From JASLBX01 sp035762665 (GTDB taxonomy: Bacteria; Actinomycetota; Actinomycetes; Jiangellales; Jiangellaceae), in assembly GCA_035762665.1 (NCBI GenBank), contig DASTNZ010000152.1:1-64000 (forward strand): 64,000 nt of DNA, given 5' to 3'. This document shows, one piece after another, positions 25,858-34,840 of this stretch. The translations under genes were made by a program, and so were the position numbers. Every line of letters begins with the position of its first letter. Position 1 is the stretch's first letter. Below the pieces are notes generated by a model. It saw only the letters and a program-made list of their open reading frames with translations. It had not been told where the DNA came from and searched no databases.

Positions 25858-26643
25858 GTGGATCTTGGGTTACACGGCCGGCGGTTTGTGGTCACCGGCG
25901 GCAGCCGCGGTATCGGCAAAGCCATCGCGGACACGTTGGCCAGCGAAGGGGCCGACGTGGCAATCTTCGCGCGCGGACCCGATCAGCTGGATCGCGCTCG
26001 TGCCGATCTGGAACGGCACGGCACGCGTATCGTCGACGTTGCAGTGGATGTCTCCGACGTGCAGGCACTCGCGCAGGCTGTCAGCGAAGCGGCCAAACGG
26101 CTCGGTGGACTCGACGGTGCTGTGGCAAATGCTGGCGGCACCATCGGCGGCAACCTGCTGGAGTCCGCGCCGGAGGATTTTGCGGCCACCTACCAGCTCA
26201 ACGTCGGGCACGCCGTCAGCCTCACCCAGGCTGCCGTCCCGCATCTGAGCTCTGCCGGCGGCGGGTCCGTTGTCTTCATCGCGTCCATCACCGGCCTGCG
26301 CCCAGCGCCACGGACCACCTATGCAGCCGCAAAGGCCGCAGAGATCCACTTGGCCGCCGTCCTCGCCCAAGAACTCGCTCACCTGCGCATCCGGGTCAAC
26401 GCCGTCAGCCCTGGATCCATCTTCTTTCCCGGCGGCAGCTGGGACAGGTTTCAACAGGACGACCCGGAAGCGTTCACGAACTTCGTCCACACTGAGTTCC
26501 CGTTCGGGCGGCTGGGCACTCTTGAGGAAGTTGCCGCACCTGTCGCGTTTCTACTCTCCGACCGCGCCTCGTGGATCACCGGCGCCAATGTCGTCATCGA
26601 CGGCGGCCAAGGTAAGCCCAGCGCTCGCCGCTTCACCACGTAA
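25858..26643 (+). CDS. SDR-family oxidoreductase (FabG-like)
   Basis: A 261-aa classical short-chain dehydrogenase with GTG start. The coenzyme motif is T-G-G-S-R-G-I-G-K-A near residue 14, N-A-G-G is at the beta-4 strand, the catalytic Ser lies in F-I-A-S-I-T-G-L, and Tyr-x-x-x-Lys is Y-A-A-A-K. The C-terminus has W-I-T-G-A-N-V-V-I-D-G-G, the usual classical SDR ending. It would oxidise or reduce a hydroxyl/keto group with NAD(P)(H). The substrate is not readable. It follows the VOC gene by 40 bp. Confidence 0.92.
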   Translation: MDLGLHGRRFVVTGGSRGIGKAIADTLASEGADVAIFARGPDQLDRARADLERHGTRIVDVAVDVSDVQALAQAVSEAAKRLGGLDGAVANAGGTIGGNLLESAPEDFAATYQLNVGHAVSLTQAAVPHLSSAGGGSVVFIASITGLRPAPRTTYAAAKAAEIHLAAVLAQELAHLRIRVNAVSPGSIFFPGGSWDRFQQDDPEAFTNFVHTEFPFGRLGTLEEVAAPVAFLLSDRASWITGANVVIDGGQGKPSARRFTT

Positions 26644-26979
26644 CAACCTGTTGGCCGCCCTCGGACACAGCACTTGATCGGCGATCAACAGCAGGCCCAC
26701 CACCATCGTGGCCCCCGACATCTCCAGGTTGGGATACGCCAACAAGAACCTCAGGCAACCGTGCGCTCGCGGTGACAGACGGGGAAGGGCTGATCGACCC
26801 CGCCTAACGTTCGATCTTCGTCAACAGACTTCCACCCCCCGGGCGGTGGCGAACCGTTGCGCTAAGCCAACGCAGGACTCGTCGCAATAGCCGCGACCGA
26901 ACGTCAGCCACCCTCGTTGACGACGACTTCTACCGCTGGATTGGTCGGCCGACCTGCTGCGGCACTAGTGTCGGCAGGC
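26644..26979. other. Intergenic, no supported gene
   Basis: About 330 bp. A minus-strand stretch around 26745-26660 reads L-E-M-S-G-A-T-M-V-V-G-L-L-L-I-A-D-Q, like a piece of a membrane helix. It is short, unrecognised and not preceded by a ribosome site. Confidence 0.3.
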
Positions 26980-28065
26980 ATGGTCGCTAACCGCCTGACC
27001 AAGGACGAAGCCCGCCGAATCGCAATCCACGCACAGCTTCTCGACATACCGCGCCCAACCAACCTCGTCGAGGTCGTTGACCGCCTGGCGGTTCTGCAGA
27101 TCGACCCCACGGCGGCCATCGCGCCGAGTGCCGACCTCGTGCTCTGGAGTCGCCTCGGTTCGAGCTACGATCCCGCCGAATTGACCAAGGCCCTGGAGAT
27201 CGACCGCACCCTCGTCGAGACCGTCGCCTACATCCGATCGCCGAACGACCTGCCAGCCGTGATCGCCGAGGTCCGGCATGCCCCGATGTATCCCTCCACG
27301 GCAGCGTGGTTTGAAAGGAACGAACCCTTCCGCCGCGACATCCTCGCCCTTCTGGAGAGGGAAGGTCCGCTGCTATCCCGCGACATCCCCGACACCAGCG
27401 TCGAGCCATGGCCGTCATCGGGCTGGACCAACAATCGGAATGTCACGAAGATGCTCGAACTCCTCGCCCACCGCGGGCACATCGCGATATCCGGTCGCAA
27501 GGGGCGACAGCGCTACTGGGACCTCCCCCAGCGCATCTATCCGGCCGACCTCCCGACCCTCGACCGCAACGCCGCGGTCCAGCGCCGCAACGAGCGCCGG
27601 CTCGCAGCGCTCGGCATCGCCCGGTCCACCGGCCCACAGATACCGGGCGAGCCGCCGTACGTCGGCGACGCCGGTGACGAAGCCGTCGTCGAGGGCACGC
27701 CGGGCACCTGGCGCGTACACCCGGCATACATCGGACTGCCTTTCGAAGGACGCACCGCGCTGCTCTCGCCCTTCGACCGGCTCATCCACGACCGCGTCCG
27801 CACCGAGCAGCTGTTCGGCTTCGAATACATCCTCGAGATGTACAAACCCAAGGACAAGCGCCGGTGGGGGTACTTCGCGCTCCCCATCCTTCACGGCGAC
27901 CAACTCGTCGGGAAACTCGACGCGACCGCCGACCGCAAAACCAAGACCCTCGTCGTCAACGCGATCCACGAGGACGTCCGTTTCACCAAGGCCATGACCG
28001 CCGCCGTCCGCGCCGAAATCGACGACCTCGCCGCCTGGCTCGGGCTTGAGGTCACCGGCGCATAG
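26980..28065 (+). CDS. Winged-helix DNA-binding protein, AlkZ/YcaQ-like (HTH_42)
   Basis: A 361-aa protein of the AlkZ/YcaQ (HTH_42) superfamily, members of which include DNA glycosylases acting on crosslinks and toxin-derived adducts. N-terminal D-E-A-R-R-I-A-I-H-A-Q-L-L is followed by L-A-V-L-Q-I-D-P, matching the family's catalytic 'Q-I-D' site, and L-V-L-W-S-R-L-G. The middle shows V-T-K-M-L-E-L-L-A-H-R-G-H-I-A, a winged helix, and the C-terminal part carries L-L-S-P-F-D-R-L-I-H-D-R and Y-K-P-K-D-K-R-R-W-G-Y. The family often gives self-resistance in antibiotic clusters. ATG 26980 fits the family start; ATG 26917 would extend it. Confidence 0.85.
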   Translation: MVANRLTKDEARRIAIHAQLLDIPRPTNLVEVVDRLAVLQIDPTAAIAPSADLVLWSRLGSSYDPAELTKALEIDRTLVETVAYIRSPNDLPAVIAEVRHAPMYPSTAAWFERNEPFRRDILALLEREGPLLSRDIPDTSVEPWPSSGWTNNRNVTKMLELLAHRGHIAISGRKGRQRYWDLPQRIYPADLPTLDRNAAVQRRNERRLAALGIARSTGPQIPGEPPYVGDAGDEAVVEGTPGTWRVHPAYIGLPFEGRTALLSPFDRLIHDRVRTEQLFGFEYILEMYKPKDKRRWGYFALPILHGDQLVGKLDATADRKTKTLVVNAIHEDVRFTKAMTAAVRAEIDDLAAWLGLEVTGA

Positions 28066-28167
28066 GCGCCGGAAATTCGCGCAGCATCCGCCGGCCGCGC
28101 CTGACCGTGCGGTCGTGCCGACGTGCGTACGTTCCGCAGGTCAGGGTCAGAGGCGCAGAATGCGCGT

Positions 28168-28908
28168 ATGGAGAGCACGTCGGATGTGCACATTCAGACC
28201 GAGCAGGGAATCATGCCGGCGTACTGCGCGGTGCCGACGACACCGCCGCCGTGGCCCGGTGTCGTAGTGATCCATGACTTCAGCGGCATGAGCCACGACC
28301 TTCGGGCGCAGGCTGACTGGCTGGCAGACGAGGGCTTTCTCGCCGTAGCGCCGGACCTGTACTACTGGGGGAGCCGGCTGGGTTGTCTGCGCACGATCAT
28401 GCGTGACATCGGCGAACGTAGGGGAAGGACGTTCGACGACATAGAGGGTGCAAGACGCTGGCTCAGCGAGCACGACGGTTGCACAGGACACATCGGAGTG
28501 ATCGGGTTCTGCATGGGCGGTGGCTACGCATTGGCTCTGGCGCCGGGCCGAGGTTTCTCGGCGTCAAGCGTCAATTACGGCGGGTGCCCGCCTGACGCCC
28601 AAGAATGGCTGCCTGGAGCGTGCCCAATCGTAGGAAGCTTCGGCGGCGCTGACTGGTCACCCCTTGGGCGACGTGCCGGGCAGCGGCTCGGCCGGCTGCT
28701 CACCGAGTTGGAGATACCCCACGATGTGAAGATCTATCCTGGTGTCGGTCATGGCTTCATGAACGACCACGACCCCGCGGATGCCACCCTCTTGCTGCGG
28801 TTCCTCGCTCGTATCTCCGGCACGAAGTACAACGATGAGGCCACCCGGGATGCCCGGCGCCGCATCGCCGCGTTCTTCAACACGCATCTGAGGGAAACGG
28901 CGAACTGA
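28168..28908 (+). CDS. Dienelactone hydrolase-family protein
   Basis: This 246-aa alpha/beta hydrolase has the dienelactone hydrolase nucleophile motif G-F-C-M-G-G-G-Y-A, with Cys in place of Ser (near residue 113). The N-terminus shows V-V-V-I-H-D-F-S-G-M-S, the oxyanion region. The acid and His are probably in G-G-A-D-W (near 156) and V-G-H-G-F-M-N-D (near 193), the latter diagnostic. The family hydrolyses dienelactones in aromatic breakdown, but many paralogues have other ester substrates. It stands alone and no chlorocatechol genes are adjacent. ATG 28168 fits the family N-terminus. Confidence 0.88.
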   Translation: MESTSDVHIQTEQGIMPAYCAVPTTPPPWPGVVVIHDFSGMSHDLRAQADWLADEGFLAVAPDLYYWGSRLGCLRTIMRDIGERRGRTFDDIEGARRWLSEHDGCTGHIGVIGFCMGGGYALALAPGRGFSASSVNYGGCPPDAQEWLPGACPIVGSFGGADWSPLGRRAGQRLGRLLTELEIPHDVKIYPGVGHGFMNDHDPADATLLLRFLARISGTKYNDEATRDARRRIAAFFNTHLRETAN

Positions 28909-28983
28909 GGACGCCACAGATGTCAACGCTTCCTGACCCCGACCGCGCAGTCCTGCCGATCAGCGTGAAGCGTCCACTCTTTG

Positions 28984-30183
28984 TCAGGGTCCTGCGCGCG
29001 CCGTGCCGCCTGCGCCAGGTCCAGTCTCGGCCCATGCGGTGATCGCCGTCCACACGACGGCCGTTACCGGGACCGCCAGGAGCGCGCCGAGGATCCCGGC
29101 GACGATCGCGCCGCCGGTCAGGGCCAGCAGAATCGCCAACGGATGCAAAGACACCGCACGCCCCAACACCGCGGGCGCCAACACATCGCCCTCGATCTGG
29201 TTGACAGCGATGACGATCACAACCACGATGACCGCGGTCACCCATCCATTCGCCACCAGCGCGACGAGAGCCGCGAAGGCGCCTGAGATTGTCGCCCCGG
29301 CCAGCGGGATGAACGCGCCGAGGAAGACCAGTACGGCCAATGGCAGCGCCAGCGGCACCTGCAGGATCACCAGGGCGACGCCGATGATCACCGCGTCGAC
29401 GAGGGCGATGATGGCCGTGCCGCGGACATAACCGCCGAGCACGTCGACCGCACGTTCACCGACGAGGAGCAGTCGTTGGCGGTGCGCCTCGCTCACCGGT
29501 CTCAACAGGAAGCGCCAGATCCGCGGGCCATCTTTGAGGAGGAAATACAAGATCACGATGGTGAGGAATATGCCGGCGATGACCTCGAAGGCGAGCACCG
29601 CACCGCCGATCACCCCAGCCCGCACCTCCTCGCCGGACAGTAACTCGACCACGGCTTCGCGACCCTGTTGGATTTGCGCCTGGGTGAGCGAAAGTGGTCC
29701 CTCGGCGAGGGACCTCTCGAGCTCCTCAACACCCTCAACGGCCTGATCTCGCAGTTCGCGCCACTCATCCCGAACACCTGCGACGATCAGCCAGCCCAGC
29801 AACCCGACTACGCCGAGGCCCGCCACCAGCGCGGCAATCGCGGCCAGCGCCGGGGGAACACCACGCAACCGCAAGGCCCGCATGACGGGGCTGACCGCGC
29901 TGGCGATGATGGTGGCGATAACCAGCGGAACGACGACCAGGCGCAGCGTCACCAGCAACCAGATGAGGACGGCGCCCGCTGCGCCGAGCACAAGTGCCTG
30001 GCCGGCCCTGGCGGCAGCACGACCGAACGAATCGTGCCACAGTCCCGGCTTCGGCGCTGTAACCGCCGCGACAGGTGAACCATCCGGGAGCGTGCCCACG
30101 TCCGAATGGCCGGCAGCCGGCGTGGCCGGGAGCCCATCGTCGTTTGTCGTGGTCGACTTGGCTCTGCGTAGTCTGCGAATCAC
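28984..30183 (-). CDS. AI-2E-family transporter (TqsA/PerM-like)
   Basis: This 399-aa integral membrane protein has about eight hydrophobic segments. After a disordered N-terminal tail (1-60) comes W-L-L-V-T-L-R-L-V-V-V-P-L-V-I-A-T-I near residue 76. Then there is a coiled helical extracytoplasmic segment (about 140-195) and I-L-Y-F-L-L-K-D-G-P-R-I-W near 218, a characteristic motif of the family. F-L-G-A-F-I-P-L-A-G and N-Q-I-E-G-D-V-L-A-P follow. Members export autoinducer-2, indoles or Na+; the substrate here is not known. It is convergent with the dienelactone hydrolase gene. Confidence 0.9.
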   Translation of the reverse strand: MIRRLRRAKSTTTNDDGLPATPAAGHSDVGTLPDGSPVAAVTAPKPGLWHDSFGRAAARAGQALVLGAAGAVLIWLLVTLRLVVVPLVIATIIASAVSPVMRALRLRGVPPALAAIAALVAGLGVVGLLGWLIVAGVRDEWRELRDQAVEGVEELERSLAEGPLSLTQAQIQQGREAVVELLSGEEVRAGVIGGAVLAFEVIAGIFLTIVILYFLLKDGPRIWRFLLRPVSEAHRQRLLLVGERAVDVLGGYVRGTAIIALVDAVIIGVALVILQVPLALPLAVLVFLGAFIPLAGATISGAFAALVALVANGWVTAVIVVVIVIAVNQIEGDVLAPAVLGRAVSLHPLAILLALTGGAIVAGILGALLAVPVTAVVWTAITAWAETGPGAGGTARAGP

Positions 30184-30263
30184 AACGGGTTGATTCCCCG
30201 ATAGCGCACTCCGACACTCTCCGGAGATCCTCTGTCCGAGCCTGGTCGCGGCATGCTAGCGGC

Positions 30264-30641
30264 ATGCACCTGCTGCACCTGGGTCTGCCGATGAACGGCG
30301 AGCGTCGCAGCCGCCGGTTCTACGAGGCCTACTTCGGCTTCGAACCGGCCACCGCCCGGCGGTACGACGACGGCACAGTCATCATCCGCAACGCCGACGA
30401 CTTCGACATCGCCTTGCACCCCACCGATGTCATCGAGCGGCTACCCGCATTCTTGCGCTTCGGATTCAAGGTTCGCGATGCCGTAGCCGTACGAGCGTTG
30501 CTGGCCCGGCTGAAGGCGGACGGGGTCCACATTGTCGAAGAGTTCGACGAGCCGGCGTACGTAGGGTTCAAGTGCCTCGACCCCGACGGGTTCAGCGTGG
30601 AGATCGATCTACTGCGAGCCTCACTGACTGCATCCGACTGA
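30264..30641 (+). CDS. VOC-family protein
   Basis: A 125-aa VOC domain: M-H-L-L-H-L-G-L-P-M-N-G-E-R-R-S-R-R-F-Y-E at the start, then F-L-R-F-G-F-K-V-R-D-A-V-A-V-R-A-L-L-A-R-L, and the closing F-K-C-L-D-P-D-G-F-S-V-E-I. The C-terminal 'K-x-x-D-P-D-G' and Glu metal ligand are intact. The substrate is unknown. ATG 30264 is chosen from the family start. The frame is open further upstream, but that part would overlap the AI-2E gene's leader. Confidence 0.85.
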   Translation: MHLLHLGLPMNGERRSRRFYEAYFGFEPATARRYDDGTVIIRNADDFDIALHPTDVIERLPAFLRFGFKVRDAVAVRALLARLKADGVHIVEEFDEPAYVGFKCLDPDGFSVEIDLLRASLTASD

Positions 30642-30689
30642 AGGCCGCCCACCTGGCCTCTAAGTAGCAGGTCTGGCGCCGGGTGGCTC

Positions 30690-30915
30690 GTTGCAGCCAG
30701 CCATTGTCGCGGGCAACCCGTAACGCCTCCGCTCGGCTGTCCACTCCGAGCTTGCTGACCAGCTGAGCTTGCCGGGCGATCACCGCCACCGGGGTGCCGT
30801 GCGGGTCACGATTCAACCGGCGTTGACACAACCGATCCGCCCGGTTCAGGCGGCGGATCTCAGTCCAATCCTCCACGCTCAACGCCCGTTTTCTCCCTGA
30901 CTCGCCTCCAGCCAA
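30690..30915 (-). pseudogene. IS21 IstA-like and LuxR-HTH remnants joined
   Basis: The minus frame from 30915 begins R-K-R-A-L-S-V-E-D-W-T-E-I-R-R-L-N-R-A-D, the N-terminus of IS21-type IstA transposases ('LSVEDWAEIRRLxRAE'). After about 30 codons the similarity switches to V-I-A-R-Q-A-Q-L-V-S-K-L-G-V-D-S-R-A-E-A, the C-terminal part of a LuxR-type HTH ('KLGVDSRAEAVRVARDxG'). Both are incomplete, so this is a junction of two decayed genes and no inverted repeat of an intact element is visible. Confidence 0.5.
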
Positions 30916-31010
30916 GGTCTTTGGGAAACTGGGTTAAGTTCGGCTGCCGCACCCTGTTCACTATTCGCGTGCGTCGACATGGACTCAGGCCGAACCCGTA
31001 TCGAATAGCT

Positions 31011-31601
31011 CTACGGCGTCTGAGCTATGTCAATCTCCTCCTCTGCTTTTACCGTCCAAGATTTCGGACCGGCCACTCCTAGCTCCGCCCTGAGCTCATC
31101 AAGAGGGTTCGGAAGATCACTACCGCCCATAGCTGGAACTTCGGCTAACACAGCCGTGTAGTAAGCGGATTCTGGAAGCCTTGGCAGTTGCCATGTTACC
31201 GTCCAAGTGTTGTCAGCACCCCATTGAGCGGGCGGCGACACAACGTAGTTGTGCCCTTTGGGGCTGAGCATCGCAGCATTCTCAGAGAGTTCGTTGTCAG
31301 CATCACCCAAGCGGACCAGAATGAATACGTAGTGCTGATCCAAGACCTCAGTAGCCTTGCCCTTAAAGACTAATTCAACTTGAGGAGGGGGCGGAACCTC
31401 TCGACTCTCCCAACTGATCACCCGCACACTCGAAGGACCATGATTCGTGGGAGTCTGATCAGCACTTTTGTCGGTCTCACTATCCCCCCACGAAGAAATG
31501 AATGCTGCGATAACAACGCCGACCAAGCCGAGAACCGCCACAGTAATGGGAACGAGCACGGCTGGTACCCACTCAGTCGTCTTCTTCGTCTTCTTGCCCA
31601 T
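31011..31601 (-). CDS. Membrane-anchored hypothetical protein
   Basis: A protein of about 196 residues. It has a lysine-rich N-terminus (M-G-K-K-T-K-K-T), one TM helix (V-P-I-T-V-A-V-L-G-L-V-G-V-V-I-A-A-F-I), a polar linker, and an extracytoplasmic beta-rich domain (V-E-L-V-F-K-G-K-A, H-Y-V-F-I-L-V-R-L-G, W-T-V-T-W-Q-L-P-R-L). The positive-inside rule puts the domain outside. No family recognised. Base composition is noticeably less GC-rich than that of neighbours, which hints at transfer. An ATG at 31700 would add 33 residues, but ATG 31601 matches the TM-anchor architecture. Confidence 0.65.
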   Translation of the reverse strand: MGKKTKKTTEWVPAVLVPITVAVLGLVGVVIAAFISSWGDSETDKSADQTPTNHGPSSVRVISWESREVPPPPQVELVFKGKATEVLDQHYVFILVRLGDADNELSENAAMLSPKGHNYVVSPPAQWGADNTWTVTWQLPRLPESAYYTAVLAEVPAMGGSDLPNPLDELRAELGVAGPKSWTVKAEEEIDIAQTP

Positions 31602-31969
31602 TGGGGCGTCCCCGGGGTGTGTCCTCTCGTCGATCAGTGTCCGCGCACTGCGGTGGTCACCGTCAACTGAAAGAGGCGCTGGCTCACCCGGCTGATACAT
31701 GACGACTGAATCGCCGTTGTGGTCAACGCACGACCTCGACGTGACCGAGCCAGTGCGCGCTTATCGGGTGGTTCCGCGACACTATCCGGCGGTCCATGAA
31801 GCGTCGCTTCGCGCGCATATTCATGGTGCTACCTCGAATGTACTCTGGAAAGCCGCGGCCGTGCTCCAACGCCATGACCGTGGCCGCGGACTTATCCGCT
31901 GCCGGGCTCGAACTGGTTACCTTGGCGCGCCGCCGCCATCCCGGGGCAGGCAGCAAGCCGCGGAGGAGG
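31602..31969. other. Intergenic, no supported gene
   Basis: About 370 bp between two minus-strand genes. The upstream 99 bp are an in-frame extension of the membrane-anchored gene with no clear start. Nothing else is recognised. Confidence 0.35.
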
Positions 31970-32416
31970 TCATGACTCGTGCTGGAAGGCGAGCAGCGCC
32001 TGCAGTTGGGGACGCTCGTTGTGAGCTAGGGCGGTGATGCGGAACACGCCATCGATTTCCGCCACGGTGTAGGCAGCGTCGAAGCGGTACACCTGATCTC
32101 CATCGGCATTTTGAAGTTCCCAGCGCACTACCGCCTGGAACAGCCGCGGCGAAAGCTCGAAGGTCGCCAACTCGGTGATACGCGCGGAGGCAACCCCGAC
32201 CTTGGCGTACGCGGTCAGAAGTCGGTTGATTTGTGACATCCACTCGTCCCGGGCCGCGACGTGCGTCAGGGCGATCGCACCCCTTGCGCGCCGGTACTCG
32301 CCGGTGTCACTGGTGACGTGTAGCGGAAAGGCGAAATGATCAGTGATCGCGGAAGGGTCAGCGCGCTCGTACGCGGCGCGATACGAGTCGAAGAACACGT
32401 CGACCGGGGCAGGCAT
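31970..32416 (-). CDS. SnoaL-like/NTF2-fold hypothetical protein
   Basis: This 148-aa soluble protein has the alpha+beta cone pattern of NTF2-like proteins. An N-terminal helix F-F-D-S-Y-R-A-A-Y-E-R-A-D-P-S-A-I is followed by F-A-F-P-L-H-V, helix and strands, and a closing F-R-I-T-A-L-A-H-N-E. The family is broad, with hydrolase, isomerase or binding roles. ATG 32416 lies 6 bp behind GGAGG; the GTG at 32422 overlaps that ribosome site and is less likely. Confidence 0.7.
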   Translation of the reverse strand: MPAPVDVFFDSYRAAYERADPSAITDHFAFPLHVTSDTGEYRRARGAIALTHVAARDEWMSQINRLLTAYAKVGVASARITELATFELSPRLFQAVVRWELQNADGDQVYRFDAAYTVAEIDGVFRITALAHNERPQLQALLAFQHES

Positions 32417-32597
32417 ATTCACCTCCGGGCCATTGGGTGGTCAGTCACACGCTACTGAACCTGATTGTCGGTAGTACTGCGAGCCTGCGGCATTCCTACA
32501 GAGCCCCGCTGATGCCGCGGGGCCTACGCGTTCGTATGGCTGCCGGACCTACCCGCTCCGACGTGGCCTCAGATGTGCCATGCCACGCCGGGTGCGG

Positions 32598-32852
32598 TCA
32601 GTCTTCGACTGTGCGCCATCCGGAGGGGTCACAGCGAAAGCAATACTCAGGCTCACGGGCACCGTCCCACACCATCGAGGGAAGAAGCCAATCGGGGATG
32701 TGGCCATCGACGAACCATGGCCAGCTACCGGTTGAGTCCATTCGGCCGATCTTGAGCGCGGCGAGCTGATCAGCGGCCTGGTACGGGAACTCGACGCCGC
32801 ATGTGAGGCACACGGCCCAGTGATATCCAAGGTGCTCACACAGTTGGCACAT
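32598..32852 (-). CDS. Small zinc-ribbon-like hypothetical protein
   Basis: An 84-aa protein with cysteine pairs: M-C-Q-L-C near the start, V-C-L-T-C-G at residues 15-18, and C-F-R-C near residue 75. Spacing suggests one or two bound zinc ions. The middle has W-P-W-F-V-D-G-H-I-P-D-W-L-L-P-S-M-V-W. No family or DNA-binding motif is recognised, and it may be a small metal-binding adaptor. It ends in S-G-W-R-T-V-E-D. It precedes a GH15 gene in the same direction, separated by about 160 bp. Confidence 0.55.
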   Translation of the reverse strand: MCQLCEHLGYHWAVCLTCGVEFPYQAADQLAALKIGRMDSTGSWPWFVDGHIPDWLLPSMVWDGAREPEYCFRCDPSGWRTVED

Positions 32853-33015
32853 CGCCGCCTCCCTGTGTTCCGATGCTCCCACTAGGCGGATTCCGTCACG
32901 TCGTGCCGCGCCGTCGTCAACGCGAGCCACGATGACGTCCACTTTTGCAAGGCTATGACCACCGCCGCACTCCGCACCGAATTCGAGGATTTCGCTGAAT
33001 GACGCGGGCTTGAGG

Positions 33016-34839
33016 TCACGGGCGGATAGGTGCCCGCCGGCCCTCGGGAGACATGCCGGCGTAAGGATCGGTAGTTCGGAGAGCGAGTGAGGCCTGGACG
33101 AGCGCGGCGTGCGTGAGCGCTTGGGGATAGTTGCCGAGGTAGGCGCCGGTTTCCGGGTCGATCTCTTCGGGAAGAAGGCCAAGCGGGCTGACGTACCCGA
33201 GCAGCTCAGTGAACAGGTCGAAAGCCTCGGTGCGTCGACCGGTGAGGGCGAGCGCCTGGATGAGCCAGAAGGAGCAGGGCAAGAATGCGCCCTCGCCGCC
33301 GCGCAGCCCGTCGTGCCCTGGCGGGTACCGGTAGAGGAGAGGGCCACCGGCGGACAGTTCCTTCCGGATGGCGTCGACCGTACCGATGACCCGGGGAGAG
33401 CGGGCGTCGTCCATCCTGAGCAGGGGCAGGACGAGCAAAGCGGCGTCGAGTTCCGCGGAGCCGTAGCTGCGGGTGTAGTGGTAGCCGAGCGAGTCGAAGC
33501 CGTGCGTGCGCACGTCGGCGGCAATGGCGTCTCGCGCCTCGAGCCAGCGCCGGCGCTGGCCAGGTCGAGCGGCATGGGTTTCGGCAATGCGAAGGGCGCG
33601 GTCGAGAGCGAGCCATCCCATCAGCTTCGAGTGCACGTGCTGGGCCGGCTTGTCTCGGATCTCCCAGATGCCGGCATCCGGCTCGCTCCAGTGTCGCGCG
33701 ACCAAGTCGGCGAAGCCGCGCATCACGCGCCACGTCTCCGAATACAACCGTTGCCCGGCCTTCACCAGAACCCATGCAGCATCCACAACCCAGCCGTAAC
33801 CGTCGAGCTGGTGCTGTTCGGCCGCGCCGTTGCCGACCCGTACAGGGACGCTGCCGGCGTATCCCGGCCAGCCGGCGAGAGTGCGCTCGCGGGGGGCGTG
33901 CCGGCCGTCGAGAGTGAACAGCACGGGCAGCCGGGGCCGCTGCAACCGGCTGGCATGCAGGAGCCACCCGAGAAACAACCGCGCCTCATCGAGCTTGCCT
34001 ACCGCGAGAAAAGCCGCGATGCCGATGCTGGCGTCGCGCGGCCACGCATAGCGGTAATCCCAGTTCCGCATTCCGCCGGGATGCTCGGGCAAGGAGGTGG
34101 TCGGCGCGGCGACTGGTGCGCCGGAGGGCGAATAGGTCAGCAGCCGCAGCGTCAGCAGACTTCGAACCACGGAGTCGCGGAACGGCAAATCGCTGTCGAT
34201 CTCAGCGCACCAGGCACGCCAACGAGCCTCGTCCTCGATCACGAGATCCCACGCCGCGGCGGGGTCGACGTGGATCAGTGGTTCCCGGTGAGCCACCGCC
34301 ATTACCAGCGTGACGGGACGATCGTGCGTCACGGTGACCGGTGTCGGTCGGCCCGGCTCGATCGGCATGTCGACGTCGCAGGCCAGAGAGATCGCAAGCG
34401 ATCCCCACTGACAGACAAGAACGTGCCTTTGTCTGCTGACTCTGGGCCTGCGGTGCTGCTCACCGAGCCGGGGATCGAAGTCCACCATCGCTTCTACGGG
34501 CGCGTTCTCGACGGTCAGGCGCCGCACGAGCAGAGTCGCCGGCAGCATCCGTCCGGCGACTTCTGCGACCATCGCCTCGGTCAGGGTAAGCCGGGCCTCC
34601 CCAACCGCCCAGGTCGTCTCCAGAGTTGCGGTGTCGCTCCGATAACGGCGCTGGACGACCCGGGCAGGGAGGCGGGGACCAAGCTTGAATCTGCCCGCCG
34701 CGGCGCCGCCGACCAGGTGTCCAAACAGGGGCTCCCCGTCGAAGCGAGGCACGCAGAGCCAATCCACGGACCCGTCGGCGGACACCAGCGCTCCGGTCCG
34801 GGTGTCACCGAGCAGGCCGTAGTCTCCGATCGGCGGCAT
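33016..34839 (-). CDS. Glycoside hydrolase family 15 (glucoamylase/trehalase-like)
   Basis: A 607-aa GH15 enzyme, normally an inverting alpha-glucosidase active on starch-like or trehalose substrates. The N-terminus (I-G-D-Y-G-L-L-G-D-T-R-T-G-A-L-V) is the family start, followed by V-D-W-L-C-V-P-R-F-D. The catalytic (alpha/alpha)6 domain shows M-R-N-W-D-Y-R-Y-A-W-P-R-D-A-S near residue 270. The first catalytic Glu is likely in S-E-P-D-A-G-I-W-E, and L-L-P-E-E-I-D-P near residue 567 is the second. No signal peptide. ATG 34839 follows the upstream gene's TGA by one base, so the two are probably translationally coupled. ATG 34884 would overlap that gene. Confidence 0.92.
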   Translation of the reverse strand: MPPIGDYGLLGDTRTGALVSADGSVDWLCVPRFDGEPLFGHLVGGAAAGRFKLGPRLPARVVQRRYRSDTATLETTWAVGEARLTLTEAMVAEVAGRMLPATLLVRRLTVENAPVEAMVDFDPRLGEQHRRPRVSRQRHVLVCQWGSLAISLACDVDMPIEPGRPTPVTVTHDRPVTLVMAVAHREPLIHVDPAAAWDLVIEDEARWRAWCAEIDSDLPFRDSVVRSLLTLRLLTYSPSGAPVAAPTTSLPEHPGGMRNWDYRYAWPRDASIGIAAFLAVGKLDEARLFLGWLLHASRLQRPRLPVLFTLDGRHAPRERTLAGWPGYAGSVPVRVGNGAAEQHQLDGYGWVVDAAWVLVKAGQRLYSETWRVMRGFADLVARHWSEPDAGIWEIRDKPAQHVHSKLMGWLALDRALRIAETHAARPGQRRRWLEARDAIAADVRTHGFDSLGYHYTRSYGSAELDAALLVLPLLRMDDARSPRVIGTVDAIRKELSAGGPLLYRYPPGHDGLRGGEGAFLPCSFWLIQALALTGRRTEAFDLFTELLGYVSPLGLLPEEIDPETGAYLGNYPQALTHAALVQASLALRTTDPYAGMSPEGRRAPIRP

Positions 34840-34840
34840 C

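Noticed and set aside
26551..26745. Minus-strand hydrophobic stretch behind the SDR gene
   Set aside because: It overlaps the 3' end of the SDR gene and shows only one helix-like segment, with no ribosome site or family resemblance.
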